64,000 bases of DNA from Aedes albopictus (Eukaryota; Arthropoda; Insecta; Diptera; Culicidae): NCBI RefSeq assembly GCF_035046485.1, contig NC_085138.1:5765409-5829408 (forward strand). Reading direction: 5' to 3'. Of this stretch, positions 1-12,176 are shown piece after piece (the stretch's first letter is position 1; each line of letters starts with the position of its first letter). A program made the translations under genes and the position numbers. The notes under the pieces are model-generated. The model was not told where the DNA came from. It ran no database searches and saw only the letters and a list, made by a program, of their open reading frames with translations.

Positions 1-3000
1 GTCTAAGTGTCTAAGGAAAACTAAAACATGATTATTCAGGAGGGAAAATATCTTATTTTCCCTTTCGCACTACTGCGCTGCATAATAAGGAAAAAACGAA
101 ACATTAGAACTGGGGAGGAGAGGGGGATGTTGGGGTGAGGGAACAACAGAAAACAGGAAGGAGGTTAGGGGAAGATTTGCTTCTCTTTAGTAGATTTTAC
201 TTGATTACTTTAGTTCACTTAAAGTTCTGCTTTGTACAAGTCCTTGAAGAAGAATAATAATTGTTTTTCAGTTTTTTTTTTCACTTGTTTCACATAATCA
301 AATGTCAAACACACAAATGGGGGCGAGAGGCTGCTGTTTGTTTTCTTTTCTCTTGTTTTATTTTGGGGGATTGTGGGTCAATCTTTGTTTGCTTAAGTTC
401 TCTCTCACTGATGCTTGGTTTTCTTGTTTTTGTTAATGTTACTTTTATTTTTAAGTTTGTTCAATGAATGCTATGCGTTTTTTTTTGTATTATTTGTTTC
501 GCATTTTGGTTGCTTCTTAAATGGAAATTTTATAGATTAGAATTAGAAGTACAACTTATTTCTTTTTCTAAGAGTTTCCTTAACCTTCTTGGTTTGCTTC
601 TTTTTGTGGGGGAAAACAAAAACGCAAGAAATAATCCGCTAGTTTTATCTTTCACTATCTCTCTTAATCAGGTGATTTTCAACTATGTGTACGATTTATA
701 AGATAAATTTGCATTTCTTTTCACTTACAGACAACGCGATTATTTGATCTCTAATTTTTATTGATGGTTGCTGTCGTTTTACTTTACTTTACTTTTAGTT
801 TGTGTATGTGTGTGATCTTATCAAACTTACCCATAATAATTTATCGCTAGACTCTTTCTCTCGTTCCGCACCGCAGTTTTGTCCCAGTGTATGCGTTACT
901 TCTGCTATGTTATGGTCTTTCTATCTCAAATATATCGATTTAAAGGTTTCAGTTTTTAAATTATAAAAAAACAACAAATCAAAGAGTTAACCTCTCTCTC
1001 TCGCGCTTTCGTCAATCTCTTGTTCTCTAAAGTTAAGCTTAACACGACCTTTGTTTGATTAAAAGGATTTTGCGGGGGTCCGTACATAGATTAACTGTAT
1101 CGTAACGTTACATTATATCCGAAAAATACGCGCAACTTTCGGTCACTTACCAACGAAAAACAAAAAAAAACACTAGAGTCTCACGCCGGCCCGACCTCCG
1201 GCCGAGATCACCTAGCAGGGCGGGCCGAACTTTTAAAAATATCTCTCACTTATTACCTCTTTTTCTTACTAGTTTGTTTGATCCTAGGTGTAGCAGTATT
1301 TGTGTGTTGACGTCTTCGCACAGAGAGGGAAGTGCGTGTCCTATATGTATTTACCAAAAAAAAAACGAACTTTCTCGCACATAAAGATTAGGGTCCTTAA
1401 CCGACGAACGACGAAAAACTTAAGAATTAGTTACGCGAAAGTTTCTTCCGGCAGACTCGAGATAAAAAGGGTCCTCTGGTCTGCCGGAAATTCAAGTCTC
1501 ATCATCATCATTGTTATCAACTAGCAGTTTGCTTCGATTTTTTTAGGTTAAATGTTATGTTAATGCTTGTTTGTGTCTCTTCTAGACCTCCTTAAGGGAG
1601 GGCGCAGTACTTTGTAGGTGTGTGTTCCATAACCTTAATCGCGAAAACGAAAATTAAACGAAAAATTATCACTTGCTCTCCTGATCTCTAGTCTCAACTT
1701 TCTTTACACATTTACTCTTATAAACAATAGACAAAGATAAAAACAGTAGGCGGGGGTCTTAAAAACTCTTCTGCTGCACTGCATCCACTCAGCTTCAACT
1801 ATTATTATGGGTACCTGATTAAGTATTCGCATCATTTCATTTTTCCCTTACAGAAATTTAATAACGTTTATATAGAAAATGTCCTTATCGTTCCGTTTCT
1901 AAAGCAAACAAACAAAAACCTTATTACAGAGGTGGGGGCGGGCAAACGCGAACTAAACCAAAAAAAAAGTCAACTAAAAGATAGAAGTAACGTACGTACG
2001 AGCGTGCGTTCGGTACACACTTATGAGGCGACGGGGGTTTTGCTGTTTTTTTTGTTTGTTTTGTTTTCTCCAAACACCGCCCCACGGTTCCACAAACGGC
2101 TGCGAACAAACCAAGAAAAAGTCAACAACGTTTGGTTGTGGAACGTGGGCGGCACAGGTCGGGCTGTCCCAATCGGTTTAGAAAAAGAAATAAAGTTTTT
2201 TTTTGTTCATCGAAGTAACATGTTTTTCCATTTTTTTTGCAGTCACTTTTTTCTTCAGTGTGTTTTTAATTATACCGTTAAGTCTAGTCTTCTGGTGAAT
2301 TCTTAAAAACGAGAGAGTGAGCTGTGAGACCCGGGTCGAAGTAAGCGGGGGGATTTGAACCAATCAATCTTGTCTGTGTGTGTGTGGGAGTGCGTCACGG
2401 TGCTCTCTTGATCGAAGTTATTGGAAAAAGTAATCTCCATCACATCTTAGCCTATCAATCGTATTTTCAAGGATTACGATGGATTAAGGACACCGTTTTC
2501 TGATAACCTAAATCGAGGTGCACCGCGAAATGTGTATGTGTGCGCGTGTGTTTGAGAGGTGTGAATTTTCTTGATAGTAATAAATTTGCTTGCAACAAGT
2601 CGGTGTTAGTTCGGTTTTCACTTCCATGTTTATTCATATCATTTGTTGTATAATCATGTGAGTGCGTGTGTTTTTATGAACAATTTTGTATTGTTGTTTT
2701 GCTTCACTCCTAACACTAATCAATAAAGGGTTTTTTCTTCAGTGTTTGTTTCATTTATATTAAGAATATAGACGTATTTTACTTCAGTTTCTGTGAGTGA
2801 GTGTGTGTTTGTGTGTTTATGCTTATACTTTCTTGTTTATATTAATCTTTTGCCTTTCTTCCAATTGTGTGTTTTGTTTTGTTGTATTCTTCTCTGCGTT
2901 CATTTTATTCTTTTTGCTTCATTAATAATATATTTATAATTTTTGCCTTCTTCTTAGATAGTGCTTTTTCATCTTCTACCTCTTCCGTTATAATATATAA

Positions 3001-3089
3001 TATGTATAATTAGTTTTGTTTTCAAGTTTAAAAAATAATAAGAAAAAATCCACTTCTTCCTCATCCACTTATGAGCTTAACTTCATCTT
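1..3089 (-). other. Hrb27C 3' UTR and downstream region
   Basis: T-rich on the plus strand (A-rich on the sense strand), with no MITE, SINE or minisatellite, unlike the rest of the window. That fits a long 3' UTR under constraint. Several TTTATT strings (for example 2629-2634 and 2904-2909) read as AATAAA on the minus strand, so the cleavage site cannot be chosen. GT-rich runs lie at 2377-2390 and 2800-2820. Short open frames here are not convincing genes. Confidence 0.5.
1446..1489. promoter_or_regulatory. 11-bp perfect stem-loop in likely 3' UTR
   Basis: TTCCGGCAGAC at 1446-1456 pairs perfectly with GTCTGCCGGAA at 1479-1489, leaving a 22-nt loop. The GC-rich stem stands out in an AT-rich region. 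It could be a 3' UTR structural element of the Hrb27C transcript or a chance palindrome. Confidence 0.4.
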
Positions 3090-3224
3090 TTACGACTTCG
3101 TTCCAATCAGGCTGCGATCGAAAGCGGCGGATGCAACTGTCGGATTGGCCCCACTGGAGATCTGCTGCAGCTGAGGCGGCGGCGGCGGTTGCATCCTGCT
3201 CGTCGTCGTCGGCGTCATCATCTC

Positions 3225-4308
3225 TCAAAATGCTGGATAGGGTGGCTGCGAGGAGGCATCGTTGCCTCCACCGTAGGCGGACCGTGGCCTATTGTAGGCA
3301 GCGGCGGCCGTGTTCTGTTCATTCTGATAGTAGCCACCGTAGCCGCCAGCAGCACCGGAACCGTACGCCGATCCACCGCCGTATTCGGATCCCGGTTTCG
3401 ATGGTCCACCTGCAGTTGGGCCGCCAGCCGAACCAGCCGGGCCAGCCGCTGGACCGGACTGTGGCCTCGAGTACATATCGGCCGATCCAGTCGATCCGGT
3501 GTTCGGTGGCATGTTCCACGAATTCCAGTTACCTGAACCGTATCCGCCGGCACTTCCGGCACCGGAACTGTTATACATATCATACCCACCATAGCCTTGA
3601 GTTTGCTGGGGCGTTGCGTTGTAATTGCCCCACTGTTGTGGCGGAGGAGCTCCCCATCCTTGGTAGGCATTGGCCGCTCCTGCCGAGGCTCCGTAACCAC
3701 CGTAGCCCTGTTGGGGTTGCGATGCACCCCATCCCTGGTAGCCCTGCATCATGTTCGACTGCATGTTGATTGGGGGGCCTCCCATCTGGCCATTTCCCAT
3801 CGGGGGAGCCTGTGGCGATCCCCATTGGTAGGAATCGGCGTTCATGCTGTTGTTGTTGCCGCTGCCGTCCCGGGGTTCCGCCTTCTTAATCTCTACCTGC
3901 TTGCCACTGATGTTGACAAAATGTTCCGCCGTGGCGCGTTCCACTGCTGGTTCGTTCTCAAACGAAAGGAACCCAAATCCGCGGCTCTTCTTCTTCTCCT
4001 GATCGTACATGATGACCACTTCCATCACGGTGCCGTACCGACTGAAGAAGCTTCTCAGATCCGTCTCGGTTATGTTCGGCGGAAGACCACCCAGAAATAC
4101 CTTTGGGTAACCTCCGGTGCGCTTCGGCTTGTGCAGTGACCTTGGGTTGCACGGCTTCGGGTCAATTGTTCGCCCGTCCAGCGTATGCGGACCGTTTTCC
4201 AGCGCGCGGTCAACGTTGTCCGGATCCGCGAATGTCACGAACCCGAATCCACGGGAACGACCCGTCTCGTTGTTCTTCATGACCACACAGTCAATGACTT
4301 CGCCATAC
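3225..4308 (-). CDS. Hrb27C: Hrb27C/Hrp48-type hnRNP, last coding exon
   Basis: Final coding exon of a two-RRM hnRNP. It starts after the acceptor TTTTCAACAG and its first base completes an Arg codon begun in the exon at 13345-13463. Together they encode 400 residues; the fly protein is about 420. Residues 41-95 finish RRM1 with RNP1 RSRGFGFVTF. RRM2 is at about 109-185, with RNP2 KVFLGGLP and RNP1 KSRGFGFLSF. From about 190 the tail is Gly/Tyr/Gln/Ser-rich, with repeated YQGWG and QGYGGY motifs, and ends SAYGGGNDASSQPPYPAF, close to the fly C-terminus. The fly orthologue binds oskar and gurken mRNA and acts in splicing, localisation and translational repression; the same role here is inference. 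Stop is TGA at 3225-3227. An in-frame 44-codon open stretch follows the stop. Confidence 0.95.
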
Positions 4309-4742
4309 CTGTTGAAAAGGGGGTAGAATATGCCAATGTTTTAATTGTATTAAATAGTAGGCTTTGCAGAGTAAGATATGTAGGTAGTAGGCTTTGTGTT
4401 ACAATAAATTTGTTCGAATCATACGATTTTAAGGGTACGAGCACTGGTTTAGGCGAGTCTTTATGCCAAATGGCCTGCTCCCCACCAAATGGGTCTATCC
4501 CGTTAGGCATAAAATTGAGCATAATGGCATTTTGCATAACCCGTTCGGCATTATGGCCATTTGGTGTATTATTTGTTTGTTACAACAATAAACTTAATCA
4601 TTTTATGGCTTCATCTGTCAGTTTTTACTCAGAATGTAAGGGAGTAGAGATCAAAGTGGATAATGCAATGATAGATATGATAGTATTCGCAAGGTTTCTG
4701 ATTGGTTGATGATTCATACCACCATACCAAGACTGGCTAGTA

Positions 4743-5366
4743 GGGTGGCCCACACTTGGCGCTCAAATCGCTTGAAGTTTGTATGGGAAAACTTGGTCAA
4801 ATGTATGCAGAAATTTTAAGTTTTCGAATTTTGCCGCAAGGTGGCGCTGTAAGCGTTTAATAAATTAACCCTTTTGTATTATTGTTGGTGACTATATGCC
4901 AAAGAACTTTGTCGAAGACCGCGAAGTGATCCGACGGCTGTGAAAAATGTTATACCCTAGGAAGGCAAAGTATTGAGATTTCATTATTGATATTATTGCT
5001 TTATATGTATTGGAAAAACAACAATAAAGTTTATCCTCACTTTACCTAGGGTATAACTTTTTTAACAGCCGTCGGATCACTTTGCGGTCTTCGACAAAGT
5101 TGTTTGGTAAATAGTAACCTACAATAATATCAAAGGGTTTGATTATTGAACGCTAATAGCGTCAACTAGCGACAAAATTCGAAAACTTAAAATTTTTATA
5201 TACATTTGGCCAAATTTTCCCATACAAACTTCAAGCGTTTTGAGCGCCCCCTTAGGTTTAATTGATTTTGCTCAAATTTTGAACGTAGCTTCTGGGAGTC
5301 CAATGCAACTGATTTAGGAGGTAAGATTTGACATTTTTTGAAATTTTTCATAAGTGTGGGCCACCT
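4743..5366. mobile_element. long palindromic MITE
   Basis: Ends GGTGGCCCACACTT and AAGTGTGGGCCACC are inverted. Internal arms also match over long stretches: 4905-4961 against 5045-5103, both around the Xho-less block GTCTTCGACAAAG / CTTTGTCGAAGAC. No ORF of transposase length. The target duplication is not clear. Confidence 0.7.
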
Positions 5367-6875
5367 TCCTGGCAAGTCTTTGTTGTCACAATGTTAAAGC
5401 CATTATTATAAGTACGGTATTTTAGCCAACAGTGGACCCCTTAGTAGCTAATATTTGTTCTGATCGTAAAAATATTATGATATCCTAATTAAATTGTCTT
5501 TACCAATGGTTGCACAATAAGTTCTATATGTTTCCTACACATTTCACACAAAAGCAAAACGAAAACAAAAACACTCTTTTTTCGTGAAGTAGGTACTATC
5601 GGAGTATCGGGAAGTACATTTTAGTGCGGTTATAACAGCAAATCCTATCATATACTAATGCTATGCTTCATTGTTCCTCAAAAGCAGCATTGTCAGTCGT
5701 AAAAACGCATTTTTCGTTAAAATGCAACAAACTCAGCGAAGCTTTGCGAATCACATGCGAGTGCTTGCCAGCTTCGTTTACTCACGAATAAAGAAGTGCG
5801 AGTATTTTCGGGCCCCTGTTGTTCATGAGTAGGTTTGTTTTAGTTTGTGTCTGCTCAGCTGCAATCTTCATCATTTTCCATCTTTGTCACAGAGTCATAA
5901 CTCAAAACGTCTTTCGTTTAGAGTTATACCAGACAACTGCCATAAATTTGCTTTATACCAAACGGGGCAGCCCCAGCATTCCAAAAATTCTATTAAATGA
6001 TTCATTGGTCATGTATTTCAAGTATGTATCTTTGTCAAAATGTTGCATCGAGTGTGTCAGTTTTGAATACTTATTTAAATGAGATAAATAACACAACAAA
6101 AGAAAAAATCACTTCACTTATTGTTATACTAAACGAGGAAGGCAGTAGTCTCATCCATATCAGCAACTAGTGCTGTAATTGATCATGACCATTTCTTGAC
6201 GATGAACAAGTAGGCCTTTTCATCGTCATAAAATGAAACGAGCACTCACGCACTTCGCCATGCCATTTCGCAATAATCAAGCGTCATGACGGAAACTTTC
6301 ATATTGTTCGAAATTATAATTTTCACCTGGTCCAAACAAATTTAGGCTAGTCGTTATATTTAATAGATAGAGAGGACATATATTCATGGTTTAAAGAATT
6401 TAAACAATAACAAATTCGATCTATGAGCTAGTAATTGCCTTGTTTACAACCATGTCACGCTTCGTCATGACCGAAAAATGAGCGAATATTATAGAGTCTA
6501 ACTTAGGCAGACTTAGGCACTTCTGTAAAAATCACGTGACGACTCGTGTTGACATTGACGCTTTCCAAGCCTGTCAGCAACACTTGTACAAAAGATTTCT
6601 TCTGTGCGACCTTCTAGTTTTGGAAACTGTCACATCCAGGGACGGCAAAAACACTTTTTTTCTTTTCCGCCCATCGATATTGGCAGTAAAATAAAAACAA
6701 AACAATGGCAGCACCAATACCATCAGACGCCGCGCAGACGGCAGTCAAGCAGACGCTTGATAGTTTTCGCTTCCCCACGAAAATATTTATGAGCAGTCAT
6801 GCTGAGGCGGGTGATTACGAAAAATGTCAAAAATTTTCAACTGCTAATAACTCACTTGTTTTAATAAATATTTAA

Positions 6876-7531
6876 GCTTGAGCTTGAGCTTGATTGACCG
6901 CCCGTGGATGCTACTCCAGTATCGCCAGACCACCTACACTCACACAAGGACCAATGAGATAACTGCCGGGGACTAGCAGGCATCTTCAGTGTGTGAGCGT
7001 TGGTGATCTTCTATTTTTAGGCGACAATGGCGCCTGCCACGTCAGGTTGCAGGTCAATGTGGGGAAGGGGTAAGGAAGTGATGATTGCAATCGTTTGTAT
7101 CCACATCTGGCCGAATATACCTCTGCGCCAGCACAAATTCATGCGGATGTTGGAGTGTTGGTGGGAATTGGTTGGCAGAAGGTTCATACATTGGTTTGTG
7201 GATACCAGAAGAAGGTGATAGAATTGTGTGTTTTTATTGTTTTGAAGATGTGCGGCACAGTTCGCTTGATTGCATAACTTGTAGGCGTTTTCTAATAGGA
7301 TTGTGACACTGTGCTGTGAAAGTTTGGAAGGAAGGGAAACGGCTTTTTCAACCCGTTTCTGTTCTAGCGACGGCTATGAACATGTTTATATACATGAGTT
7401 GTATATGTAGAGAGCAGAGAGAAAGTATATAGAATGATACAAAGTAGGAGGAAAGGGACGGGCCGGGGATTGAACCCAGGACCTTCTGCATATAAATCAG
7501 AAGCGGTAGCCACTAGACCACCAAGCCCGTT
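6876..7531 (-). mobile_element. tRNA-headed SINE with 24-bp target duplication
   Basis: The element is flanked by identical 24-bp direct repeats at 6852-6875 and 7532-7555. On the minus strand it begins GGGCTTGGTGGTCTAGTGGC, containing a pol III A box (TGGTCTAGTGG), then a B box GGTTCAATCCC. It ends in a short tandem AAGCTC tail. This is the layout of a tRNA-derived SINE, and at 656 bp it is long for one. Feilai-type elements are common in Aedes, but the family name is not verified. Confidence 0.85.
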
Positions 7532-8044
7532 TCACTTGTTTTAATAAATATTTAAATCAATTTACACAAATAGCTAGAGCACACTCCAAGCTTTGTGATG
7601 CATGTAAAGAAGTTTGTCTAGAAGCGGTTTGAAACGTTTGAAACGCAGAAAAATGCGAAAACGGGAGACAGAAATTATTGTCGTCGTTGTGCTCGATAGC
7701 TGGCGCTGTCCCGCTTGGAAACCGTTTCGAGGAAGAAGGCTGCAGGAAAAAAAAAATGATATGACATTTATTTCTCGAACAGTTTGAGTTTGGCTGGGCC
7801 TATGATGTTCGTGTGGAAAAATGTCAAATGTACAGCCGGTAACCGTTTTTTCCAGTACATTTCTCATCCCTGGTCACATCAGATAAAAGTAAATATTTTA
7901 TCAATCATCAATTAAACTTCAGAAACATTAAAAATCTTGTGTTTGTGGTCACCTTTCGTCCGAAGCAAAAAAAAACTCCTAGAGAAACTTCTGAAAACAA
8001 ACACCTGAAGAACCTTTGGAATAATCTCTGATAAAGTGCATTTT

Positions 8045-8290
8045 TCTTCTTCTTCGTGGCTCTACGGCCCCACTGGGACTTGGCCTGCCTCGCTTCAACT
8101 TAGCGTTCATTGACCATTTCGTAGTTATTAATTTAAGGGCTTCCTTTGTCTGCCATTGCATGAAATTGTAGATTGTGAGGCAAGTACAATGATACACTAT
8201 GTCCAGGGAGTCGAGAAAATTTTCCCGACCGGAATGGGAATCGAACCCACCGTCTCCTAGGCTACCTGAAGACCCGCTGCATATAGCATG
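8045..8290 (-). mobile_element. tRNA-derived SINE, related to the 62.8-kb copy
   Basis: Read on the minus strand: a B box GGTTCGATTCCCATTCCGG, a body with GACATAGTGTATCATTG, a CAATGGCAGACAAAGGAAGC block, and an AGAAGAAGAA tail. The same order of blocks occurs in the SINE at 62821-63090. The A-box end is degraded. Confidence 0.7.
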
Positions 8291-8762
8291 CATAGATACT
8301 AAAGAAATTTGTGTGATATTGAAGAAGAATAACCAAAAGAATTCTTGAATTCGAAGTATTTCTGATGAGATTCCCGCAGGATTTTTTGGAGAAATACCCA
8401 GTGGAATTTCTAATGGAGTTTTCATAAGTTAAAAAAATAATTTCTAAGAAATATTAGCTATTACGGCATTAAGCGAAAAAAAAATCCCGAAAGATTCTTT
8501 GAAACTTAGCTTCCAAAACTTCTACGTTCAATGATTCCCCTACCGTGCCATGCCCTAATACCGTGTGCCTCCTAATACCGTGTATTTGACAAAAAAACTC
8601 AAATATACACTTAGTATTATTTTTTTAACTGAGTAACTAGTTCAATCAATAGAATATTAAACCTTCTTAAGTTAGGCGTAATAAATTTATCACATATTTA
8701 CAAAAACAAACAATTGAAAATATTTACAAAATGTGAGTGCGAAGTACCAATACACGGTATTA

Positions 8763-8851
8763 GGGGCTGTCCATAAACCACGTGGTCATTTTTTTGGGAC
8801 TTCTCAAACCCCCCCCCCCCCCTCATGACCACGTGGTTTATGGACAGCCCC
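8763..8851. mobile_element. 89-bp PIF/Harbinger-like MITE
   Basis: Perfect inverted ends GGGGCTGTCCATAAACCACG with TTA duplicated at 8760-8762 and 8852-8854. A 3-bp TWA target site and G-rich ends fit PIF/Harbinger; the assignment is inference. A poly-C run occupies the centre. Confidence 0.8.
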
Positions 8852-8974
8852 TTAGGTTGGTATTAGGGCATGGTTCCTTTTGTGTTCCAAATACCGTGTT
8901 TCGGCTAAAACTGCAAACTGAAAATATTATTGATACTTTCTTACTTTATGAATCACTTGTACAAACCTCTAGGC

Positions 8975-9398
8975 CAGGGGTTCCCAACCTTTTTGAGGTG
9001 GTGACCCCCTTTAAGAATTATCGAAACATCTGCGGCCCAATGAAATTTTTTAGAAAAAAAAATGAATTAAATTAACGAAGGGAGGGATTTTCGACGATCA
9101 ATGATAAGTTTTTTTATTCGACACTCACATTTCGTGAACAATGATGTCATGTACATTCAATTTGAGTCGTAGCTGAAAAATAGCGGCGCAGCCGAAATTT
9201 TTTTCTTCTGAAGGCGTTTTATACTGAAAATTTCTTCCTCAAATTGTGGCTCATGGGGGTGGCGGTATACAAAATTAAAAATTGGTATAATTTGCACAAA
9301 ATAGAATAAAAATTTACCCATTTTTTGGTAACATTGCGGCCCCCTGGACTGGCTTCACGGCCCCCAGGGGGCCGCGGACCACCGGTTGGGAGCCCGTG
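8975..9398. mobile_element. hAT-type MITE, 8-bp target duplication
   Basis: Inverted ends CAGGGGTTCCCAACC and CACGGGCTCCCAACC, flanked by perfect 8-bp duplications CTCTAGGC at 8967-8974 and 9399-9406. An 8-bp duplication and CA-G ends are diagnostic of the hAT superfamily. It has no transposase frame, so it is non-autonomous. Confidence 0.9.
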
Positions 9399-9939
9399 CT
9401 CTAGGCAACGTTTAACGCACAGGTTCTTTTAAGTATGAACTTAGTATGATTGATATAGTGATGATTCAAAGGACCACCAATGTACGCGGGTCACATACAC
9501 GGTATTAGGCACAATGCTATGTTCTACCATTTTGTTTTTAACCCTCGAGCGATCGCGCTGGTGTATTCTGTACAACACGTTGAAAAAATCTCGCTTTTTG
9601 TACTCAACATTAGCGTGCTGCTGACACAGGTAGCCAACCGCGCGAGTTACGAAAGGTTAACAATGGTTTAAACATTTGGAATATCATTAATTATATTTAT
9701 TATGCATAATACACAGAATAAGCAATAATATAGCGTTTATATAGAAAAACAGATAATTGATTTTTATAGGGCTCTTTGAAGTGAAGAGCATCCTTAAGGT
9801 CACGGTATTAGGGCATGGCACGGTACCGTTTGCAGATGCGCCTCGCTTGTTCTACGAAAAGCGAGGCTACAACGGAACAAGGATGTTGCGAGAGCCAAGT
9901 TAGAAACCATAATTCGGAAAAAGAGGAACATGAAACATG

Positions 9940-10239
9940 CACACTAAGATCAGCTCGGTATTTTTCCCATCTTTTTACTGAGTTCTCGTTCTCAACAGCA
10001 GATTTAACTCGGTACGCTCGGTTGTTTATTTTGCGGATATTCTGTAAATGAGTTACCGAGCTCAGCTGTCAAACTGTCGAAAGTTACTGGTACACGGTAA
10101 ATATCGTTACTGGTGAACGGTAAATACGATTACCGAGTGTACCGAATTAAATCTGCTATTGAAAACTCAGTAAAAAGATGGAAAAAATACTGAACTCTGT
10201 AAAAAAATTACTGAGCTGGAACATCTGAATCTTAGTGTG
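9940..10239. mobile_element. MITE with CACACTAAGAT ends
   Basis: Ends CACACTAAGAT and ATCTTAGTGTG are inverted and flanked by TG on both sides. Internal arms around CAGATTTAACTCGGTA / ACCGAATTAAATCTG also pair. Confidence 0.7.
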
Positions 10240-10482
10240 TGGAAATCAACATATCCCCCAATCATGTGTTATGCATCCTTCTTTATTTTAGAGGCGATTC
10301 TTTTTTATTTATATTATTCCCAAGATCTTTAAGGGCGGTCATAAATATGATTTTCATGATTGGTATCATCCGCTAAATTTGATGCATATTTGCATTCCAA
10401 AGGCGTTTTAGTATTGTTTTTTTTTAATGGGCTCAATCGAGTTTTTGGCTTTACGGAGCCGAATTACATTATTTTGCAGTTT

Positions 10483-10650
10483 GGGGCTGTTCATAAACCA
10501 TGTAGACCAAATTTTGGCCATCTCAGACCAGCCCCACCTCCTCCCTCGTAGACTTTCGTCCATACAAAAAAAATGAAATTTGTATGGAGCGTAGACTTTG
10601 GCTAGAGCCCCCTCCTCCCCAAAAAGTCTACGTGGTTTATGAATGGCCCC
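10483..10650. mobile_element. 168-bp PIF/Harbinger-like MITE
   Basis: Ends GGGGCTGTTCATAAACCATG and the inverted partner CGTGGTTTATGAATGGCCCC, with TTT on both sides (10480-10482, 10651-10653). Related in its ends to the element at 8763-8851. Confidence 0.75.
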
Positions 10651-11064
10651 TTTCTGTTACCAACTGATTTGAATAAATGATATTAGTTTAGGCGGTCCAC
10701 GGTAGTCAAAACTGCTCAAGAATAGTGAAACACACATAATGTGATGAATAGAGAGGGTAAAAGTGTTCTCTGCAATGCAATGCGGGGGATATTTGATAGT
10801 GTTTGAGTATATTGAAGGTACGACACTTAAGTGACTACCACCAATCTGGTCGTAAACGATCGCAGCTGAATTCGCCAGTAAATCATTGTTTGAGATTATA
10901 GGGAAGTTTTATAGGAGAACTTCTGAAGGGGAAACATTTTTTCCGGCTTGTTGAAAATTTTCAGTTTTTTATACCTTGTGGAAAAAGCATATAATTCAGT
11001 CACAGCTATTTAAATAAAATGATAAAGAATGGCATCTAAATTTATGATAAACATCGATTTCAAC

Positions 11065-11494
11065 CAGGGCGCAAAATTTTCGAGCAGACGAGCTGAAGTT
11101 CACCGTGCGGCAATTTGCATTCACTTGCCTGCATATTCATATTCAGCTGCTTGATACTCGTTTGTCAACTGAATGAAAGTCAATGAATATTTGTAAACAT
11201 CTTACAAAGTGTTGAATTTCTGATAAAATATTACCGTTTCGATTACATTTAACGATGCTTTACACAGATCTTTAACCATTTGATTGTTGTGGAGTGCTTT
11301 TGGAAGGAATCGTAGCCATAAACGTAGGTAATTATGAAGATGTTTCTCGATCGGTTTCATATTCAATGACTACGAATTGACTGACTGTGTGAAGATGTAG
11401 AGCGAAAATGAATTCGTTTGTTTTGAATATTCAGTGCAGAATCATTCAAATTCGTGCTATTTTCAGTCAATGACTGTGAACATTTTACACCCTG
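11065..11494. mobile_element. hAT-type MITE, 8-bp target duplication
   Basis: Ends CAGGGCGCAAAATTTTC and (inverted) CAGGGTGTAAAATGTTC match at 14 of 17 bases. Perfect duplications ATTTCAAC lie at 11057-11064 and 11495-11502. No transposase ORF. Confidence 0.88.
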
Positions 11495-11682
11495 ATTTCA
11501 ACTATGTAGGAATCAAACACAATTAACTAAATATATGTCTAATGGATGAGACTTTTTGAGCGATGAATGCATAGGACTGAAATTAGAAAAAGTTCAAATA
11601 AAATGTCTACTCAAAAACATCAACTTTCACGAGGTCTGCGGAATAGTTTCGGCATACATTTGATAAAAGATGACTGACCCTA

Positions 11683-12064
11683 CTGCCGGTGGAAGCATAA
11701 TTGTCCCATGTGCATTTTTGGCAATATTGAGATTTTGCAGCCCATGACTATGTATCGTGGGGTACTATCATATGAGGAAATAAAAATAGGTAGTTTGTTC
11801 CGAAAATTGTTGAAAAAATGCATGGCCGATTTGTAACATTCTTAAAAGTGGACGCATAAGCGTCACGTTTCATTGGAAATCCTATGAAACTATAAAATCG
11901 CTCTAAAACAAAAAAATAGTGCTCAAATTAAAAATTGGTTTATGTTAGAACACGATTCAGCACTTATTCTTCATAGTTGAGATAATTTACTTTTTTCGAA
12001 CTATGGACACGATTTTCTCGATTGCCTGTTTTTGCACATGGGACATTTATGCGTCCACCGGCAG
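11683..12064. mobile_element. MITE with 4-bp CCTA duplication
   Basis: Inverted ends CTGCCGGTGGAAGCATAATT / CTGCCGGTGGACGCATAAAT, with CCTA on both sides (11679-11682, 12065-12068). The interior is AT-rich with no gene. Confidence 0.8.
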
Positions 12065-12176
12065 CCTAGTGATTGAAGCATTAAAAATTATGTTAACACA
12101 ATGATATCACTGTTTCATTGAGGTCAAATTTTTGGATTAATGACCTATGCCGGAACCACTGTGCATCGGTACAAAA

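Larger units (their letters stand above)
8543..9823. mobile_element. TA-flanked MITE hosting two nested elements
   Basis: Inverted ends CCGTGCCATGCCCTAATACC (8543) and its complement (to 9823) match perfectly over more than 20 bp, with TA on both sides (8541-8542, 9824-9825). Further copies of the CACGGTATTAGG motif lie inside. The element is interrupted by the MITE at 8763-8851 and the hAT MITE at 8975-9398, so it is the oldest of the three. Confidence 0.8.

Noticed and set aside
3071..4709. Several plus- and minus-strand frames overlapping the Hrb27C exon
   Set aside because: Shadows of a GC-rich coding exon; none resembles a protein family and the RRM frame explains the region.
7027..7306. 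Three overlapping 60-73 codon frames
   Set aside because: Inside the SINE at 6876-7531; no family similarity.
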